From contig NZ_JAWDKB010000001.1 in the NCBI RefSeq assembly GCF_032714495.1, positions 1-64,000 of the forward strand: 64,000 bases of DNA, written 5' to 3'. Origin of the DNA: Methanorbis rubei. GTDB lineage: Archaea > Halobacteriota > Methanomicrobia > Methanomicrobiales > Methanocorpusculaceae. Shown here piece after piece: positions 1 to 8,904 of this stretch. The notes below the pieces were generated by a model that saw only the letters and a program-made list of their open reading frames with translations, searched no databases and was not told where the DNA came from. Positions within the stretch are counted from its first letter, which is position 1. Every line of letters starts with the position of its first letter. Position numbers and translations under genes: made by a program.

Positions 1-111
1 GCCGCGCTGGCACGGCTGGACATCACAAATCTTGCCGTCTTTGACGACAAGGTTGAAGGTACAGCCTGCACCGCAGTAAGGACAGGTAGTGGTTACATAC
101 TTAATTTCCAT
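1..111 (-). CDS. fdhA: Formate dehydrogenase alpha subunit, N-terminal fragment
   Basis: Only the first 37 codons are in the window; the gene runs off the left edge. The protein starts [17 protein letters not shown], the CxxCxxxC motif that holds the [4Fe-4S] cluster at the N-terminus of molybdopterin or tungstopterin formate dehydrogenases and related oxidoreductases. In hydrogenotrophic methanogens FdhA oxidises formate to CO2 and passes electrons to F420 or heterodisulfide reductase via FdhB. The start is supported by GAGGT about 8 bases upstream on the minus strand. With so little protein visible, another member of the family (for example formylmethanofuran dehydrogenase subunit B) cannot be fully excluded. 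Confidence 0.8.
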   Translation of the reverse strand, partial: MEIKYVTTTCPYCGAGCTFNLVVKDGKICDVQPCQRG

Positions 112-201
112 GGATAAACCTCGGATAATAAACCCCGAGCTGCATCCATGTAATCACGTGCACCCTGATTTTCCATGGACAAAAACTCGGCTAATAGTAA
201 C
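106..201 (-). promoter_or_regulatory. Imperfect direct repeat at the fdhA start, with possible 27-codon upstream ORF
   Basis: Two similar segments, 106-133 and 171-201, both contain TTCCATGGA followed by CTCGG and TAATA. On the minus strand each reads as a ribosome-site-like CCGAG, then TTT and TCCATGGAAA. The downstream copy is the real fdhA start. The upstream copy would open a 27-codon frame that ends just inside fdhA in another frame. It may be an operator pair, a translational control element or a decayed duplication. Confidence 0.35.
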
Positions 202-630
202 TCTCGAAATTCAACATAATAACTTTTCCATTTTCTCATGTTTTTTGTATATTAATAGTGGGTTTGTACCCAAAGTTCGGCGAATCTAAATTCATTTTTT
301 GGAATTGATTTAATTTACTGGTTAAACAGGTATGATCATGTGGCGCGCATTTTTAGGGGTTTTTGAGGATTATTTTGGTGCTTTTGCGATGGATTAACTA
401 AACATGATTAACACACATACTGTCTTCAATATCAGACAAGTGGCACAAACTGGTGTTTTATGATCTCTATTTATTGTTTCTGATTTGAATCTGAAAACGA
501 AGGACAATTCTGGTGAAAATTGTGATCTGCAAAGCCGCATATATCCTGCATGACGTATCTCAAAACTGTTAACATGCCGGATCGAAAAATGCAACTCGTA
601 TGAAAAAAAATGTTGAAGCTCTGCCTTCTC
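202..630. other. Intergenic region without a recognised gene
   Basis: AT-rich spacer upstream of fdhA on one side and downstream of a small gene on the other. A TATA-like stretch (TATATTAATA) near 247-256 could serve the minus strand and fdhA. Short frames here have no coding character or family resemblance. Confidence 0.4.
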
Positions 631-891
631 TCAGGCGGCTTCTGCGATGATTGGAATCACTACTTTTCTGTAGGCTCCGTCATCGCTCTGCTGGACCATC
701 CTCAGCTCATAGACGCCGGGTTTTTCCGCCTGAATTGTCCAGGAGTACTGTCCCGCAGCATCTGGTGAGGACATGTTGTCGGTTACTTTGAGTCCCCGGG
801 ACTGCAGAGTTTTCCATGACTGTTTGCTTGGGCTCGTCACGGTTACCGTAAAACTCCGCGCGTTGATTTTTCGGATCGTATATGAGTCCAT
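631..891 (-). CDS. Small beta-rich protein, possibly chagasin-like (inhibitor I42 fold)
   Basis: An 86-residue soluble protein with no signal peptide. It has alternating beta-strand pattern (SFTVTVTSP, GQYSWTIQAEKPGVYELRM, RKVVIPIIAEA). The order 'short strand, G-Y-x-W, KPGVYELRM, final hydrophobic strand' recalls chagasin-type cysteine protease inhibitors, but the NPTTGY loop that defines that family is absent, so this is only a fold-level guess. The gene is supported by GGAG about 8 bases before the ATG. It stands alone between fdhA and tRNA-Ser. Confidence 0.55.
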   Translation of the reverse strand: MDSYTIRKINARSFTVTVTSPSKQSWKTLQSRGLKVTDNMSSPDAAGQYSWTIQAEKPGVYELRMVQQSDDGAYRKVVIPIIAEAA

Positions 892-1118
892 GTTCGTATT
901 CTCCGTTCTGTATAGTATGATTAAGCAGCTATGCTGTTTAGTAATTGAGACTTTATCGTCATACTATAAAAACACGATGGTGATATTTTGCGCATAATTG
1001 CTTATCTTCAACATCGTTTTGGAAAATATTTCGCCGAATTCATCATCGACATAACTGTCGGAAATTCGGATATGAATCATAAAAAAACTCTTTGAAGCAA
1101 TATCTTGAAAAACAAAGA

Positions 1119-1202
1119 CGCCGAGGGGGAGATTTGAACTCCCGAGGTATTGCTACCAGAGGCTTTCGAGGCCACCGCCCTTCCGGACTAGACTACCTCG
1201 GC
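1119..1202 (-). tRNA. tRNA-Ser (anticodon CGA)
   Basis: The minus strand folds as a class II tRNA. The acceptor stem GCCGAGG pairs with CCTCGGC and is followed by discriminator G. The anticodon loop CTCGAAA gives CGA. A long variable arm GGTA-GCAA-TACC and a T arm GGGAG-TTCAAAT-CTCCC are present. The long variable arm fits serine. No CCA is encoded. Confidence 0.93.
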
Positions 1203-1340
1203 ACGTCCGATTCTGTTGGCTTTTGGTATGCGCGACGCAATTTCGCTGATGTGATCAAAAACGACTCAGCCGTGCTGCATTACCTGCCTACATACATAGA
1301 CTTGAACTCTAAAAAAGATAGTGTTTTTGGATATTGATCT

Positions 1341-2927
1341 TTACATCTGGCCTGCGCCTTTGCTGACCATCATGTCATCGACACGGATCAGGAGCATGGC
1401 AGTCTCGGATGCACTCTGAATTGCCTGACGCTTGACACGTTTCGGTTCAACAACGCCTGCTGCCTTCATGTCAACAACTTTTCCGGTGAAGACATCAAGA
1501 CCTGCGTACTTCTGACCGGTTGCATGTGCCTGACGGAGGTCGATAACTTTGTCGACGGTATCAAATCCTGAGTTCTCGGCAAGAGTCTTCGGAATGATCT
1601 CGAATGCCTTTGCATAGCCCTCGATTGCGAGCTGGACACGTCCGCCCTCGGTTGCTGCGTACTCACGGATTCTCAGGGACAGCTCGGTCTCAACTGAACC
1701 GCCGCCGATCGTGTAGGAACCATCCTCAATGACATCCTGCACGACACGTTTTGCATCTTCGACTGCACGCTCAAGCTCATCAACAAGGTGCTGAGAGGAT
1801 CCGCGCAGAAGAATCGTCACTGCCTGCGGGTTCTTGCAGCCTGAGAGTTTCGTCATCTCAAGGTCTTCAAGCATGTCAAGGTTGCCTGCGGTACCGATAA
1901 CTTCAGGGGAAAGGTCCTCGGGTTTGTTGACAATCTGGCCGCCGAGTGCTCTTGCTGCGTACTTGAGATCCTTTTCCGGAACAAACTCAAGTGCATAGAT
2001 GCCGCTCTCGCCGAGATAGTACTGAACCGGATCTGCAATTCCTTTCTGACAGAGGACAACGTTCACACCGTTCTCAACAAACTGCTGTGCCATTGCTTTC
2101 AGGGTCTCGCGTTCTGCAACAGAGAATGCTTCAAGCTGCTCGTGGGACGTGATCTTAATCTTGGATTTGGTCTGGGTCTTGGTGATCTCAAGCGGGTTTG
2201 CAATGAATGCTGCCTTCACGCCTTTGATCTTCTTCGGCATCAGTGCATCAAGTCTGGTCTTGTCGATTAAAACTCCCTTGATGAGTTCTGCGTCCATGGA
2301 CTCACTGCGTTTGGTCTTGACAAGAATGTCGTCCTCGTTGACGATGGTCTTCTTGCCGACCGTGGTTGCAACTGTGCTGACTGCTTCAACAATAATGTCG
2401 CAGGCTTTGTCCATCATCATCTCAATGGACTTGCCGGTCATTGCGGTCTTTGCAATCTGTTTCAGCATTGCAGTATCCTTCGGGGTCACGTCGATTGCGA
2501 GACTGTCGAGGATCTCCATTGCCTTTGCCATGCCGAGGTTGTAGCCTTTTGCGATAACCGACGGGTGAACACCGGTATCGATCAGCTTCTCGGCCTGCTC
2601 CATAAAGGATCCGACCAGTACAACTGCGGTTGTGGTTCCGTCGCCGCACTCGTCGTCCTGGGTCTCTGCGACCTCAACAACGAGCTTTGCTCCCGGGTGC
2701 TGGACCTGAATCTGGTGGAGAATTGTCGCACCATCGTTGGTGATGACAATGTCGTCGCTTCCTTGTGCAACCAGCATTTTGTCCATGCCGCGTGGGCCAA
2801 GGGTGGTCCGAACGGTGTTGCCGAGAACTTTTGCGGCCATGATATTTGAGCGAAGCGCTTCTTGTCCGGGCACGTGCTCAACGTTTTCCCGTAAAATAAC
2901 GACAGGCTGTCCTGATCTGCTTGACAT
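1341..2927 (-). CDS. thsA: Thermosome subunit (group II chaperonin)
   Basis: A 528-residue subunit of the cytosolic double-ring chaperonin that folds proteins using ATP. It shows the family's nucleotide-site motifs: GPRGMDKML at residues 44-52, NDGATIL at 64-70 and GDGTTTAVVL at 95-104. The length matches archaeal thermosome subunits of 520-550 residues. The C-terminus ends KGAGQM rather than in the long GGM repeat seen in many subunits. A TATA box lies about 50 bases upstream, so it has its own promoter although it follows gfcR on the same strand. Confidence 0.97.
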   Translation of the reverse strand: MSSRSGQPVVILRENVEHVPGQEALRSNIMAAKVLGNTVRTTLGPRGMDKMLVAQGSDDIVITNDGATILHQIQVQHPGAKLVVEVAETQDDECGDGTTTAVVLVGSFMEQAEKLIDTGVHPSVIAKGYNLGMAKAMEILDSLAIDVTPKDTAMLKQIAKTAMTGKSIEMMMDKACDIIVEAVSTVATTVGKKTIVNEDDILVKTKRSESMDAELIKGVLIDKTRLDALMPKKIKGVKAAFIANPLEITKTQTKSKIKITSHEQLEAFSVAERETLKAMAQQFVENGVNVVLCQKGIADPVQYYLGESGIYALEFVPEKDLKYAARALGGQIVNKPEDLSPEVIGTAGNLDMLEDLEMTKLSGCKNPQAVTILLRGSSQHLVDELERAVEDAKRVVQDVIEDGSYTIGGGSVETELSLRIREYAATEGGRVQLAIEGYAKAFEIIPKTLAENSGFDTVDKVIDLRQAHATGQKYAGLDVFTGKVVDMKAAGVVEPKRVKRQAIQSASETAMLLIRVDDMMVSKGAGQM

Positions 2928-2975
2928 AAATTCTATTATCTCCTGTACTCGTGTGATAAAAATGGAATTGAACTT

Positions 2976-2989
2976 CTATATATATTATG
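2976..2989 (-). promoter_or_regulatory. TATA box of the thermosome gene
   Basis: The minus strand reads CATAATATATATAG, an archaeal box A, placed to start transcription about 20-25 bases before the thermosome ATG. It lies in the short gap after gfcR. Confidence 0.6.
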
Positions 2990-3007
2990 TGTATTGGGTA
3001 TTTTCCC

Positions 3008-3610
3008 TTAGTCAACAAGCCGTATAGAGAACAGCGAGTAGACCGGAACACCGTCAACTTCGGTCATGCCGCGCTTGTCAAAGATGACGAGAATGGCAAC
3101 CGGAGTCGCATTGTGTCTGCGAAGATAAGCGACGAGTTCCTTGAGGGTGTTTCCGGACGTGATGACGTCGTCGACGAGAATGCAGCGTTTGCCGCTGATT
3201 TTTCCGAAATTTCCTGAGATGCCTCCGGGTCCGTCCTCGGCATTGTGCTTGGACGGGTGGTAGATGGAGAGGTCGAGTCCGTCTTCAGCTGCAATCAGGG
3301 TTGCAAGCGGAACTCCGGAGATGGAGATGCCGACAACTGAGTCTATTTCTTCATCGACCGTGCCGCCAGTTTCCGCGTCAAAGCATGCGGACATCATGGA
3401 TGCGATGCCGCCAAGAAGGGTTGCGTTGGAGCTGACGGTCGTCCAGTCGATGTGCACGTCTTTGGGAACTGCGGTGTTTGTTTTGCTCTGGGTGAGAAGC
3501 CAGGTGACCGTGTCTACAGACAGACTCATTTCGTCAGCAATCTGACCGGATGAGTGACCGTCCGCACGGAGATCTTTTGCTTTTGCCATAAGCTCTTCGA
3601 GGGAAGACAT
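3008..3610 (-). CDS. gfcR: GfcR-type regulator: HTH plus phosphoribosyltransferase-like domain
   Basis: A 200-residue protein. Residues 9-42 form a helix-turn-helix resembling those that recognise DNA (GHSSGQIADEMSLSVDTVTWLL). The rest is a type I phosphoribosyltransferase domain with the PRPP-binding motif CILVDDVITSGNT at about 143-155. The architecture matches the archaeal family once annotated as 'orotate phosphoribosyltransferase-like', which in haloarchaea controls sugar-catabolic genes (GfcR). I infer a regulator sensing a phosphorylated sugar or PRPP, not an enzyme of pyrimidine synthesis. The ATG at 3610 is preferred because the family starts MSSLEELMxKAxxL; a longer in-frame extension reaches 3703 but is not family-like. 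Confidence 0.85.
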   Translation of the reverse strand: MSSLEELMAKAKDLRADGHSSGQIADEMSLSVDTVTWLLTQSKTNTAVPKDVHIDWTTVSSNATLLGGIASMMSACFDAETGGTVDEEIDSVVGISISGVPLATLIAAEDGLDLSIYHPSKHNAEDGPGGISGNFGKISGKRCILVDDVITSGNTLKELVAYLRRHNATPVAILVIFDKRGMTEVDGVPVYSLFSIRLVD

Positions 3611-3676
3611 ATGATAGAATATCGAGTTTGGGGAATTATTAATCTTGGGTTTTCTCCAAACGTTGTACCTGTCGCA

Positions 3677-3804
3677 GCTCCGCCCACGGAAAACGCTGAA
3701 CACACAGAAATTTCACAGAAAAAAAACATCACGGAGCAGACGTGAACAGCACGGAACACAAAAATAATTCATTTCCGTGTGTTCCGTTTTTCCGTGGGCG
3801 GAGC
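3677..3804. repeat. Intergenic inverted-repeat element, family copy 1 (type A)
   Basis: Arms of about 20 bases, GCTCCGCCCACGGAAAACG at 3677-3695 and its complement at 3785-3804, differ by one A. The interior contains CACGGAGCAGACGTGAAC, a word also found at about 48.46 kb and, inverted, at about 49.63 kb. The element lies between nob1 and gfcR, whose minus-strand promoter is adjacent. No coding frame is evident. Confidence 0.75.
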
Positions 3805-3822
3805 CGTAGTGCGTACAAACGC

Positions 3823-4308
3823 CTATCTCTTTCTCTCCAAACCCCTCTTCTCGGTCCCGCGTTTCAACGGCAGTGACCCGCAGACCGGACAGTCAGCTTC
3901 ACCGTCGGGAATTTCTGCGCCGCAGCCGCTGCAGATATTTTTCCAGACTCTTCGCTTTGCTTTCTTCTGCATAAGATTCTGTACCGGAATCTTCAGATGG
4001 CGACAGACATTCTGTACCGCAAAGTCATCCGAGACCACCGTTCCTTCGAGCGTAAGCCCCAGAGCAATGACCGAGATGTCGGTCTCCGAGAGTACCCGCA
4101 CGTCGCCTGACTTACCCGCAGCCTCGCGGACTCGGAGCTCTGCCTCCGGCTCCGGCTCAGAGATGGTGAGGCCTCTGCTTTGCATCACCTCATACCGCAT
4201 CTTTGATGCAGCGTCCCTCAGCTCATCAACAACGCCGGACGTTGTTGCAAACTCTCCGTCAAACGGGTACTCCCCGAAAAAAAATGAAGTATCCAAAATA
4301 TAGCGCAT
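3823..4308 (-). CDS. nob1: Nob1-type endoribonuclease (PIN domain plus zinc ribbon)
   Basis: A 161-residue protein with an N-terminal PIN nuclease domain (YILDTSFFF with Asp6; SDD at 93-95) and a C-terminal zinc ribbon (Cys126, Cys129, Cys140, Cys143). Nob1 makes the 3' end of 16S rRNA by cutting the precursor in the maturing small subunit. The combination of PIN and ribbon is diagnostic for archaeal Nob1. It is 5 bases downstream of prs, so the two are probably co-transcribed. Confidence 0.93.
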   Translation of the reverse strand: MRYILDTSFFFGEYPFDGEFATTSGVVDELRDAASKMRYEVMQSRGLTISEPEPEAELRVREAAGKSGDVRVLSETDISVIALGLTLEGTVVSDDFAVQNVCRHLKIPVQNLMQKKAKRRVWKNICSGCGAEIPDGEADCPVCGSLPLKRGTEKRGLERKR

Positions 4309-4313
4309 GAACG

Positions 4314-5159
4314 TTATCTGCGAACTGCGTCTGCAATCACGGTTGAAGCAGTAATTTTGCTGCTTGCACGCTCAATCGTATCAGATGACGCAACATCAGC
4401 AAGTCCTGCCTGCATCAGCTTCACATACCCGCCGCTTGCAAACACGCCGTGCACTCCTGCGGCACGGACTGACGTTGCTCCCTGTTCCTTGAGCATCCCG
4501 GCAGCTGTTGCCATCGACCCGCCGGTTGCAATAATATCATCCACAATGATACAGTCACGGCCGTTTGCCTCAAGATGCTTCGGCGCCATCTTCACCTCTG
4601 ATCCCGAAAGTCTGGTCTTGTCAAGATGATCGCAGTCCCAGCCTCCGAAAGATGCCACACCTTTTGCAAACTCCCATGCCCCGTCATCGGGCGCGAGCAC
4701 CAGCGGGTCTGCGAGGTTCATCGTCTTGATGTACTCGCCAACTTTTGGCGCGATCGTCAGATTCTGTGCTGGGCACTTGAAGTGGGAAAGAACTGACGGA
4801 TCATGAATATTTACCGTGAAAATGCGTGACGCCCCCTCCGAAAGAATGCGTGCCAGCGCACGGGCGCTGATCGGCTCGCCTTCATTGAACCTTTTGTCCT
4901 GACGTGCGTAGCCCATGTACGGAAGAACAAGCGTCGTGTTTCTTCCCTCGCACGCGTCCAGCATGAGGACTGCCTGCAGAACGGATCCTGCATCAACCGT
5001 GCTTGCAACGATAACCATCTCGTCATCCAGGTCCATCACCCGCACATACTGTTCTCCGTCAGGGAACGTGTTGTATTTGACCTCGGCAATCTTACAGCCA
5101 AGATTTTCGGCTACCCGTGCGGCGAGGAGCTGACTTTTTTCGGTATAGATAACTTTCAT
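4314..5159 (-). CDS. prs: Ribose-phosphate pyrophosphokinase (PRPP synthase)
   Basis: This enzyme makes 5-phosphoribosyl-1-pyrophosphate from ribose 5-phosphate and ATP for nucleotide, histidine and methanopterin synthesis. At 281 residues it is the short archaeal type. Visible motifs are YARQDKRF at 84-91 (ATP site), NIHDPS at 117-122 and the PRPP-binding DDIIATGGS at 207-215. It leads a two-gene operon with nob1. The divergent spacer to lonB is only about 100 bases and must hold both promoters. Confidence 0.96.
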   Translation of the reverse strand: MKVIYTEKSQLLAARVAENLGCKIAEVKYNTFPDGEQYVRVMDLDDEMVIVASTVDAGSVLQAVLMLDACEGRNTTLVLPYMGYARQDKRFNEGEPISARALARILSEGASRIFTVNIHDPSVLSHFKCPAQNLTIAPKVGEYIKTMNLADPLVLAPDDGAWEFAKGVASFGGWDCDHLDKTRLSGSEVKMAPKHLEANGRDCIIVDDIIATGGSMATAAGMLKEQGATSVRAAGVHGVFASGGYVKLMQAGLADVASSDTIERASSKITASTVIADAVRR

Positions 5160-5257
5160 GGCAGTACTCTTCCATCTTCTATCTTTTACTGAAACTACTT
5201 AAACCATCATCAAGCACAATATTAACACTCTCTAATAAGGTGAGGTAAGAATAAACT

Positions 5258-7279
5258 ATGAATGATTTTGATACTGCGACCGACTCCGCTGATGGCGCAC
5301 ATATGGGGAATGCGCCGGTCATCAGCCAGGGAGTTGAGGAGTTGTCTGCTCCTGCGCGGGAAGATCCAAACGTGCCGAAAATATTTGCATCCGACGAGTT
5401 TGACTTAGAACTTTTTGGCGGCATGCGGTTTGACACAACTGCTGATATCATCATCCCGCCGTCATTGATCGATCAGGTGATTGGTCAGGAACATGCGGTT
5501 GAGGTCATCAAAAAAGCGGCAACACAGCGCCGCCATGTGATGATGATCGGCAGTCCTGGTACCGGAAAGTCGATGCTTGCCAAAGCAATGGCTGAACTTC
5601 TGCCAAAAGAGGAGATGCAGGACATTCTCACCTACCCAAACGCAGAAGACAATAATAATCCGATCATCCGTGTGGTTCCGGCAGGCCGCGGCAAGGAAAT
5701 TGTTGCCGCTCACCGTACCGAGGCACGCAAGCGTGTTTCGTCCCGGAACACGATGCTGATGGTGATCATTTTAGGTGTGATCGTGTTCGCCATCTTCAGC
5801 GGTCAGCTGATTATGGGACTTTTAGTGGTTCTCATGCTGTTCTTTGTTTTCAAGAGCATGATGCCGCGGGACGAGGCGATGGTGCCAAAGCTGATCGTCT
5901 CCAACAAACCTGACTCCAAAGCGCCGTTCGTTGACGGTACCGGAACCCATGCAGGTGCACTGCTTGGCGATGTCCGTCACGACCCGTTCCAGTCCGGAGG
6001 TCTTGAGACGCCGTCTCACGACCGTGTGGAGGCAGGAGCTATCCACCGCGCTCACAAGGGAGTGCTGTTCATTGATGAGATCAATACGCTTGAGCTTCCC
6101 TCGCAGCAGAGTCTTCTCACCGCTCTGCAGGAGGGAGAGTTCCCGATTACCGGTCAGAGCGAGAGATCGTCAGGTGCAATGGTCAGAACCGAGAATGTTC
6201 CCTGCCGGTTCATTATGATCGCGGCAGGAAATCTGGATGCGATGCAGGGCATGCACCCGGCACTGCGCAGCCGTATCCGCGGATACGGTTACGAGGTCTA
6301 CATGGGCGAGACGATGGATGACACGATGCAGAACCGTGCCCGCCTCGTCCGCTTCATTGCGCAGGAAGTCCAGAACGATGCAAAGATTCCCCACTTTGAT
6401 CCGTCAGCAGTTTCTGAGATCCTCCGCGAGGCACGCCGCAGGTCCGGCCGCAAGGGTCATCTTACCCTGAAGCTTCGTGACCTCGGTGGTCTTGTGCGTG
6501 TTGCAGGAGATCTTGCCCGTCAGGCAGGAGACTCTGCAACCACGATGAAGCATGTGGTTGATGCGAAGCAGATTGCAAGATCGGTCGAAGATCAGATCTC
6601 TGATGAGTACATCAGAAGAACCCGCGATTATGATCTGACGATTGTGGAAGGGAACCTTGTCGGCCGCGTGAACGGCCTTGCGGTTGTCGGCAATGATGCG
6701 GGATCGGTTCTGCCGATCACTGCTGAGGTTACGCCGTCGCAGGGTGCGGGAGCGGTGATTGCAACCGGTCTTCTGAAGGAGATTGCGCAGGAGTCGATCA
6801 AGAACGTGAGCGCTTTGATCAAGAAGTTCTCAGGAACCGACATCCGCAAGGTGGATATCCACGTGCAGTTTATTGGAACCTACAATGGTGTTGAGGGCGA
6901 CTCGGCATCTATCACGGTGGCAACTGCGGTTATCAGTGCTCTTGAGAATATTCCTGTTCGTCAGGCTGTTGCGATGACGGGATCCCTCTCGGTTCGCGGT
7001 GATGTTCTTCCGATTGGCGGCGTGACCTATAAGATTGAGGCTGCGGCAAAGGCCGGTATCCACACGGTCATCATTCCGCAGTCGAATCTTGATGACGTGC
7101 TGATTGAGGAGCGGTACAAGCAGATGGTTACGATCCTTCCGGTGACGAGAATCGAGGAGGTTCTGCGGTATGCTCTGGTACCTGAGGATACCGAGGCTTT
7201 TGAGAAAAAGCTCTCGATGATCGGCAAGCACATGGAGATCCCGAAGATGCCTGCTGTTGCGGAAGCAACAGAGGCCTAA
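5258..7279 (+). CDS. lonB: Membrane-anchored ATP-dependent protease LonB
   Basis: A 673-residue archaeal Lon-B protease that degrades regulatory and damaged membrane or soluble proteins. The AAA+ domain has Walker A GSPGTGKS at 98-105 and Walker B GVLFIDE at 268-274. Between them is the hydrophobic anchor that defines the archaeal type, about 166-199 and long enough for two helices. The C-terminal protease domain carries the catalytic Ser549 (EGDSAS) and Lys592 (TYKIEAA). There is no bacterial-type N-terminal substrate domain. GGTGAGG lies 12 bases before the ATG. Confidence 0.97.
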   Translation: MNDFDTATDSADGAHMGNAPVISQGVEELSAPAREDPNVPKIFASDEFDLELFGGMRFDTTADIIIPPSLIDQVIGQEHAVEVIKKAATQRRHVMMIGSPGTGKSMLAKAMAELLPKEEMQDILTYPNAEDNNNPIIRVVPAGRGKEIVAAHRTEARKRVSSRNTMLMVIILGVIVFAIFSGQLIMGLLVVLMLFFVFKSMMPRDEAMVPKLIVSNKPDSKAPFVDGTGTHAGALLGDVRHDPFQSGGLETPSHDRVEAGAIHRAHKGVLFIDEINTLELPSQQSLLTALQEGEFPITGQSERSSGAMVRTENVPCRFIMIAAGNLDAMQGMHPALRSRIRGYGYEVYMGETMDDTMQNRARLVRFIAQEVQNDAKIPHFDPSAVSEILREARRRSGRKGHLTLKLRDLGGLVRVAGDLARQAGDSATTMKHVVDAKQIARSVEDQISDEYIRRTRDYDLTIVEGNLVGRVNGLAVVGNDAGSVLPITAEVTPSQGAGAVIATGLLKEIAQESIKNVSALIKKFSGTDIRKVDIHVQFIGTYNGVEGDSASITVATAVISALENIPVRQAVAMTGSLSVRGDVLPIGGVTYKIEAAAKAGIHTVIIPQSNLDDVLIEERYKQMVTILPVTRIEEVLRYALVPEDTEAFEKKLSMIGKHMEIPKMPAVAEATEA

Positions 7280-7297
7280 TTTTTTTTTGATTTTTTA
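7280..7297 (+). terminator. Oligo-T terminator after lonB
   Basis: The lonB stop is followed directly by two runs of T (nine and six) without a hairpin, the usual archaeal T-tract terminator. Confidence 0.5.
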
Positions 7298-7306
7298 ATC
7301 AATGTA

Positions 7307-7509
7307 GTTGTACTTGGAGTAACCACGGAATGCACTGAGCATACGGAGCTTCACTGAATGCACGGAGAACGCCTGCGGCGCCGGAATGCACGGAAATTTT
7401 TTTTTGAAAAAATCTATTTTGTATTGTTGATCTTTGGAGATATCCGTGCATTTCCGCGAAACGGTGAGCAGGCCGCAGGCATGCGAATCGTGTTTACTCC
7501 AAGTACAAC
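7307..7509. repeat. Intergenic inverted-repeat element, family copy 2 (type B)
   Basis: A 203-base element bounded by perfect 16-base inverted ends, GTTGTACTTGGAGTAA at 7307-7322 and its complement at 7494-7509. The interior has TAACCACGGAATGCAC, GAGCTTCAC and CCTGCGGCGCCGGAATGCAC, all shared with the 46.2 kb element, and GGCCGCAGGCATGCG near the right end, shared with the 56.0 kb hairpin. It lies between lonB and tldD. Confidence 0.75.
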
Positions 7510-7566
7510 CACACCTCTCCATTTCCAAAATCAGTTATCCATCCCATGCACACATAATACCCAGCA

Positions 7567-8904
7567 ATGGATACGATACGCTACTATGATATCCGGTACG
7601 TCCGCGGCAACTCCACCACAATCACGGTGGAGAACGGCGACGTGGAGTCTGCCGGCTCAAACTTTTTCGGCAAAGCCCTCATCCGCGTTCTCGGTGAACA
7701 CGGCTGGGGCTATTACACCGCCTCCCCCTTTGATCCTGACAACAGTAAAGCAAAGCAGGAGTACATCAGTCGCGCTGCCCGCGCCGCAAAACTTGCCAAT
7801 GTCTCTGCGGAGATAGCAGACGTTCCCTATGGCTCCCCCCGCAGCTGGTCATGCTCGGCAGCTGAACAGGCAGCAATCCCGCTTGAAGAAAAAGCCGCTC
7901 TCCTTCTTCAGATGGAAGGCCGCGCAAAAATTTCCGAAGTGGTCAGCACATCCGCCAGATACGCAGAGCAGTATCATGATGTCTGGTTTGAGGACTGCAA
8001 CGGATACTCGGCAAAATCCTCCACGTGCAGAACACTCTTCACCATCTCAGCAGTCGCCGCCCGCAGCGGAAACATGCAGATGAACTATGAACAGGAAGCA
8101 GTTGTCGGACCATTGAATCTGAAAGAGTACCTCGACTGCGGAGAAAAATGTGCGAAACGTGCGGTTGAACTCCTCGACGCCTCCGCAGTCTCGGGCGGAA
8201 GAATGCCCGCGGTCCTTGACCCTGCGATTGGCGGCGTGTTCGCTCACGAAGCAGTCGGTCATGCGAGCGAAGGCGACGCAGTCCGTGATGGCGTCTCTGT
8301 CCTTGCCGGAAAACTCGGGACGAGTGTCGGCTCACCACTCGTCACCATCATCGACGACCCTTCTATGCATGGTTACGGCTACGAACCCTTCGATGCGGAA
8401 GGCATCGCCTGCGGTCCGACCGAACTCATCAGAGAAGGAATCATGAACGCGTACATGCACTCCCGCGAAACCCTTGCCGCAGTCGGCCTTGAGACCGGAG
8501 ACGCAGGCCATGCCCGTGCAGAACCCGGCATGCAGCCGCTTGTTCGGATGAGCAACACCTACATCAAAGAAGGCGACTCCAGTTACGATGAGATCATTGC
8601 CGAGTGCAAAAACGGCATTCTCTTGATCGGTTCCCGCGGCGGTCAGGTGGACCCCGGCCGCGGCGCATTCCAGTTCAATGCAAAGTACGGCTACAAAATC
8701 GTGAACGGCGAAACCGCTGGCATGATTCGCGACGTATCACTCTCAGGAGACATCCTCTCGGTTCTCCACAACATCGCCCTCTGCGGAAACGATCGGAAAA
8801 TGTCCTCGGGAATGTGCGGCAAAGGCCAGTCTGTCCCTGTCTCGGACGGAGCCCCGCATGTGTATCTGACTGAAGCAATGGTAGGAGGATCCGGAAATGC
8901 ATGA
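7567..8904 (+). CDS. tldD: TldD-family metalloprotease subunit
   Basis: A 445-residue TldD protein, the catalytic partner of TldE. In bacteria and archaea TldD/E is a zinc peptidase that trims unfolded peptides and some ribosomally made natural products. The zinc site HEAVGHASEGD at 227-237 is present, and the glycine-rich GGVFAHEAVGH context is typical. It overlaps tldE by 8 bases, so translation of the two is probably coupled. Confidence 0.95.
   Translation: MDTIRYYDIRYVRGNSTTITVENGDVESAGSNFFGKALIRVLGEHGWGYYTASPFDPDNSKAKQEYISRAARAAKLANVSAEIADVPYGSPRSWSCSAAEQAAIPLEEKAALLLQMEGRAKISEVVSTSARYAEQYHDVWFEDCNGYSAKSSTCRTLFTISAVAARSGNMQMNYEQEAVVGPLNLKEYLDCGEKCAKRAVELLDASAVSGGRMPAVLDPAIGGVFAHEAVGHASEGDAVRDGVSVLAGKLGTSVGSPLVTIIDDPSMHGYGYEPFDAEGIACGPTELIREGIMNAYMHSRETLAAVGLETGDAGHARAEPGMQPLVRMSNTYIKEGDSSYDEIIAECKNGILLIGSRGGQVDPGRGAFQFNAKYGYKIVNGETAGMIRDVSLSGDILSVLHNIALCGNDRKMSSGMCGKGQSVPVSDGAPHVYLTEAMVGGSGNA

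Noticed and set aside
394..594. 66-codon frame upstream of fdhA
   Set aside because: No ribosome site, no family resemblance and AT-rich low-quality composition.
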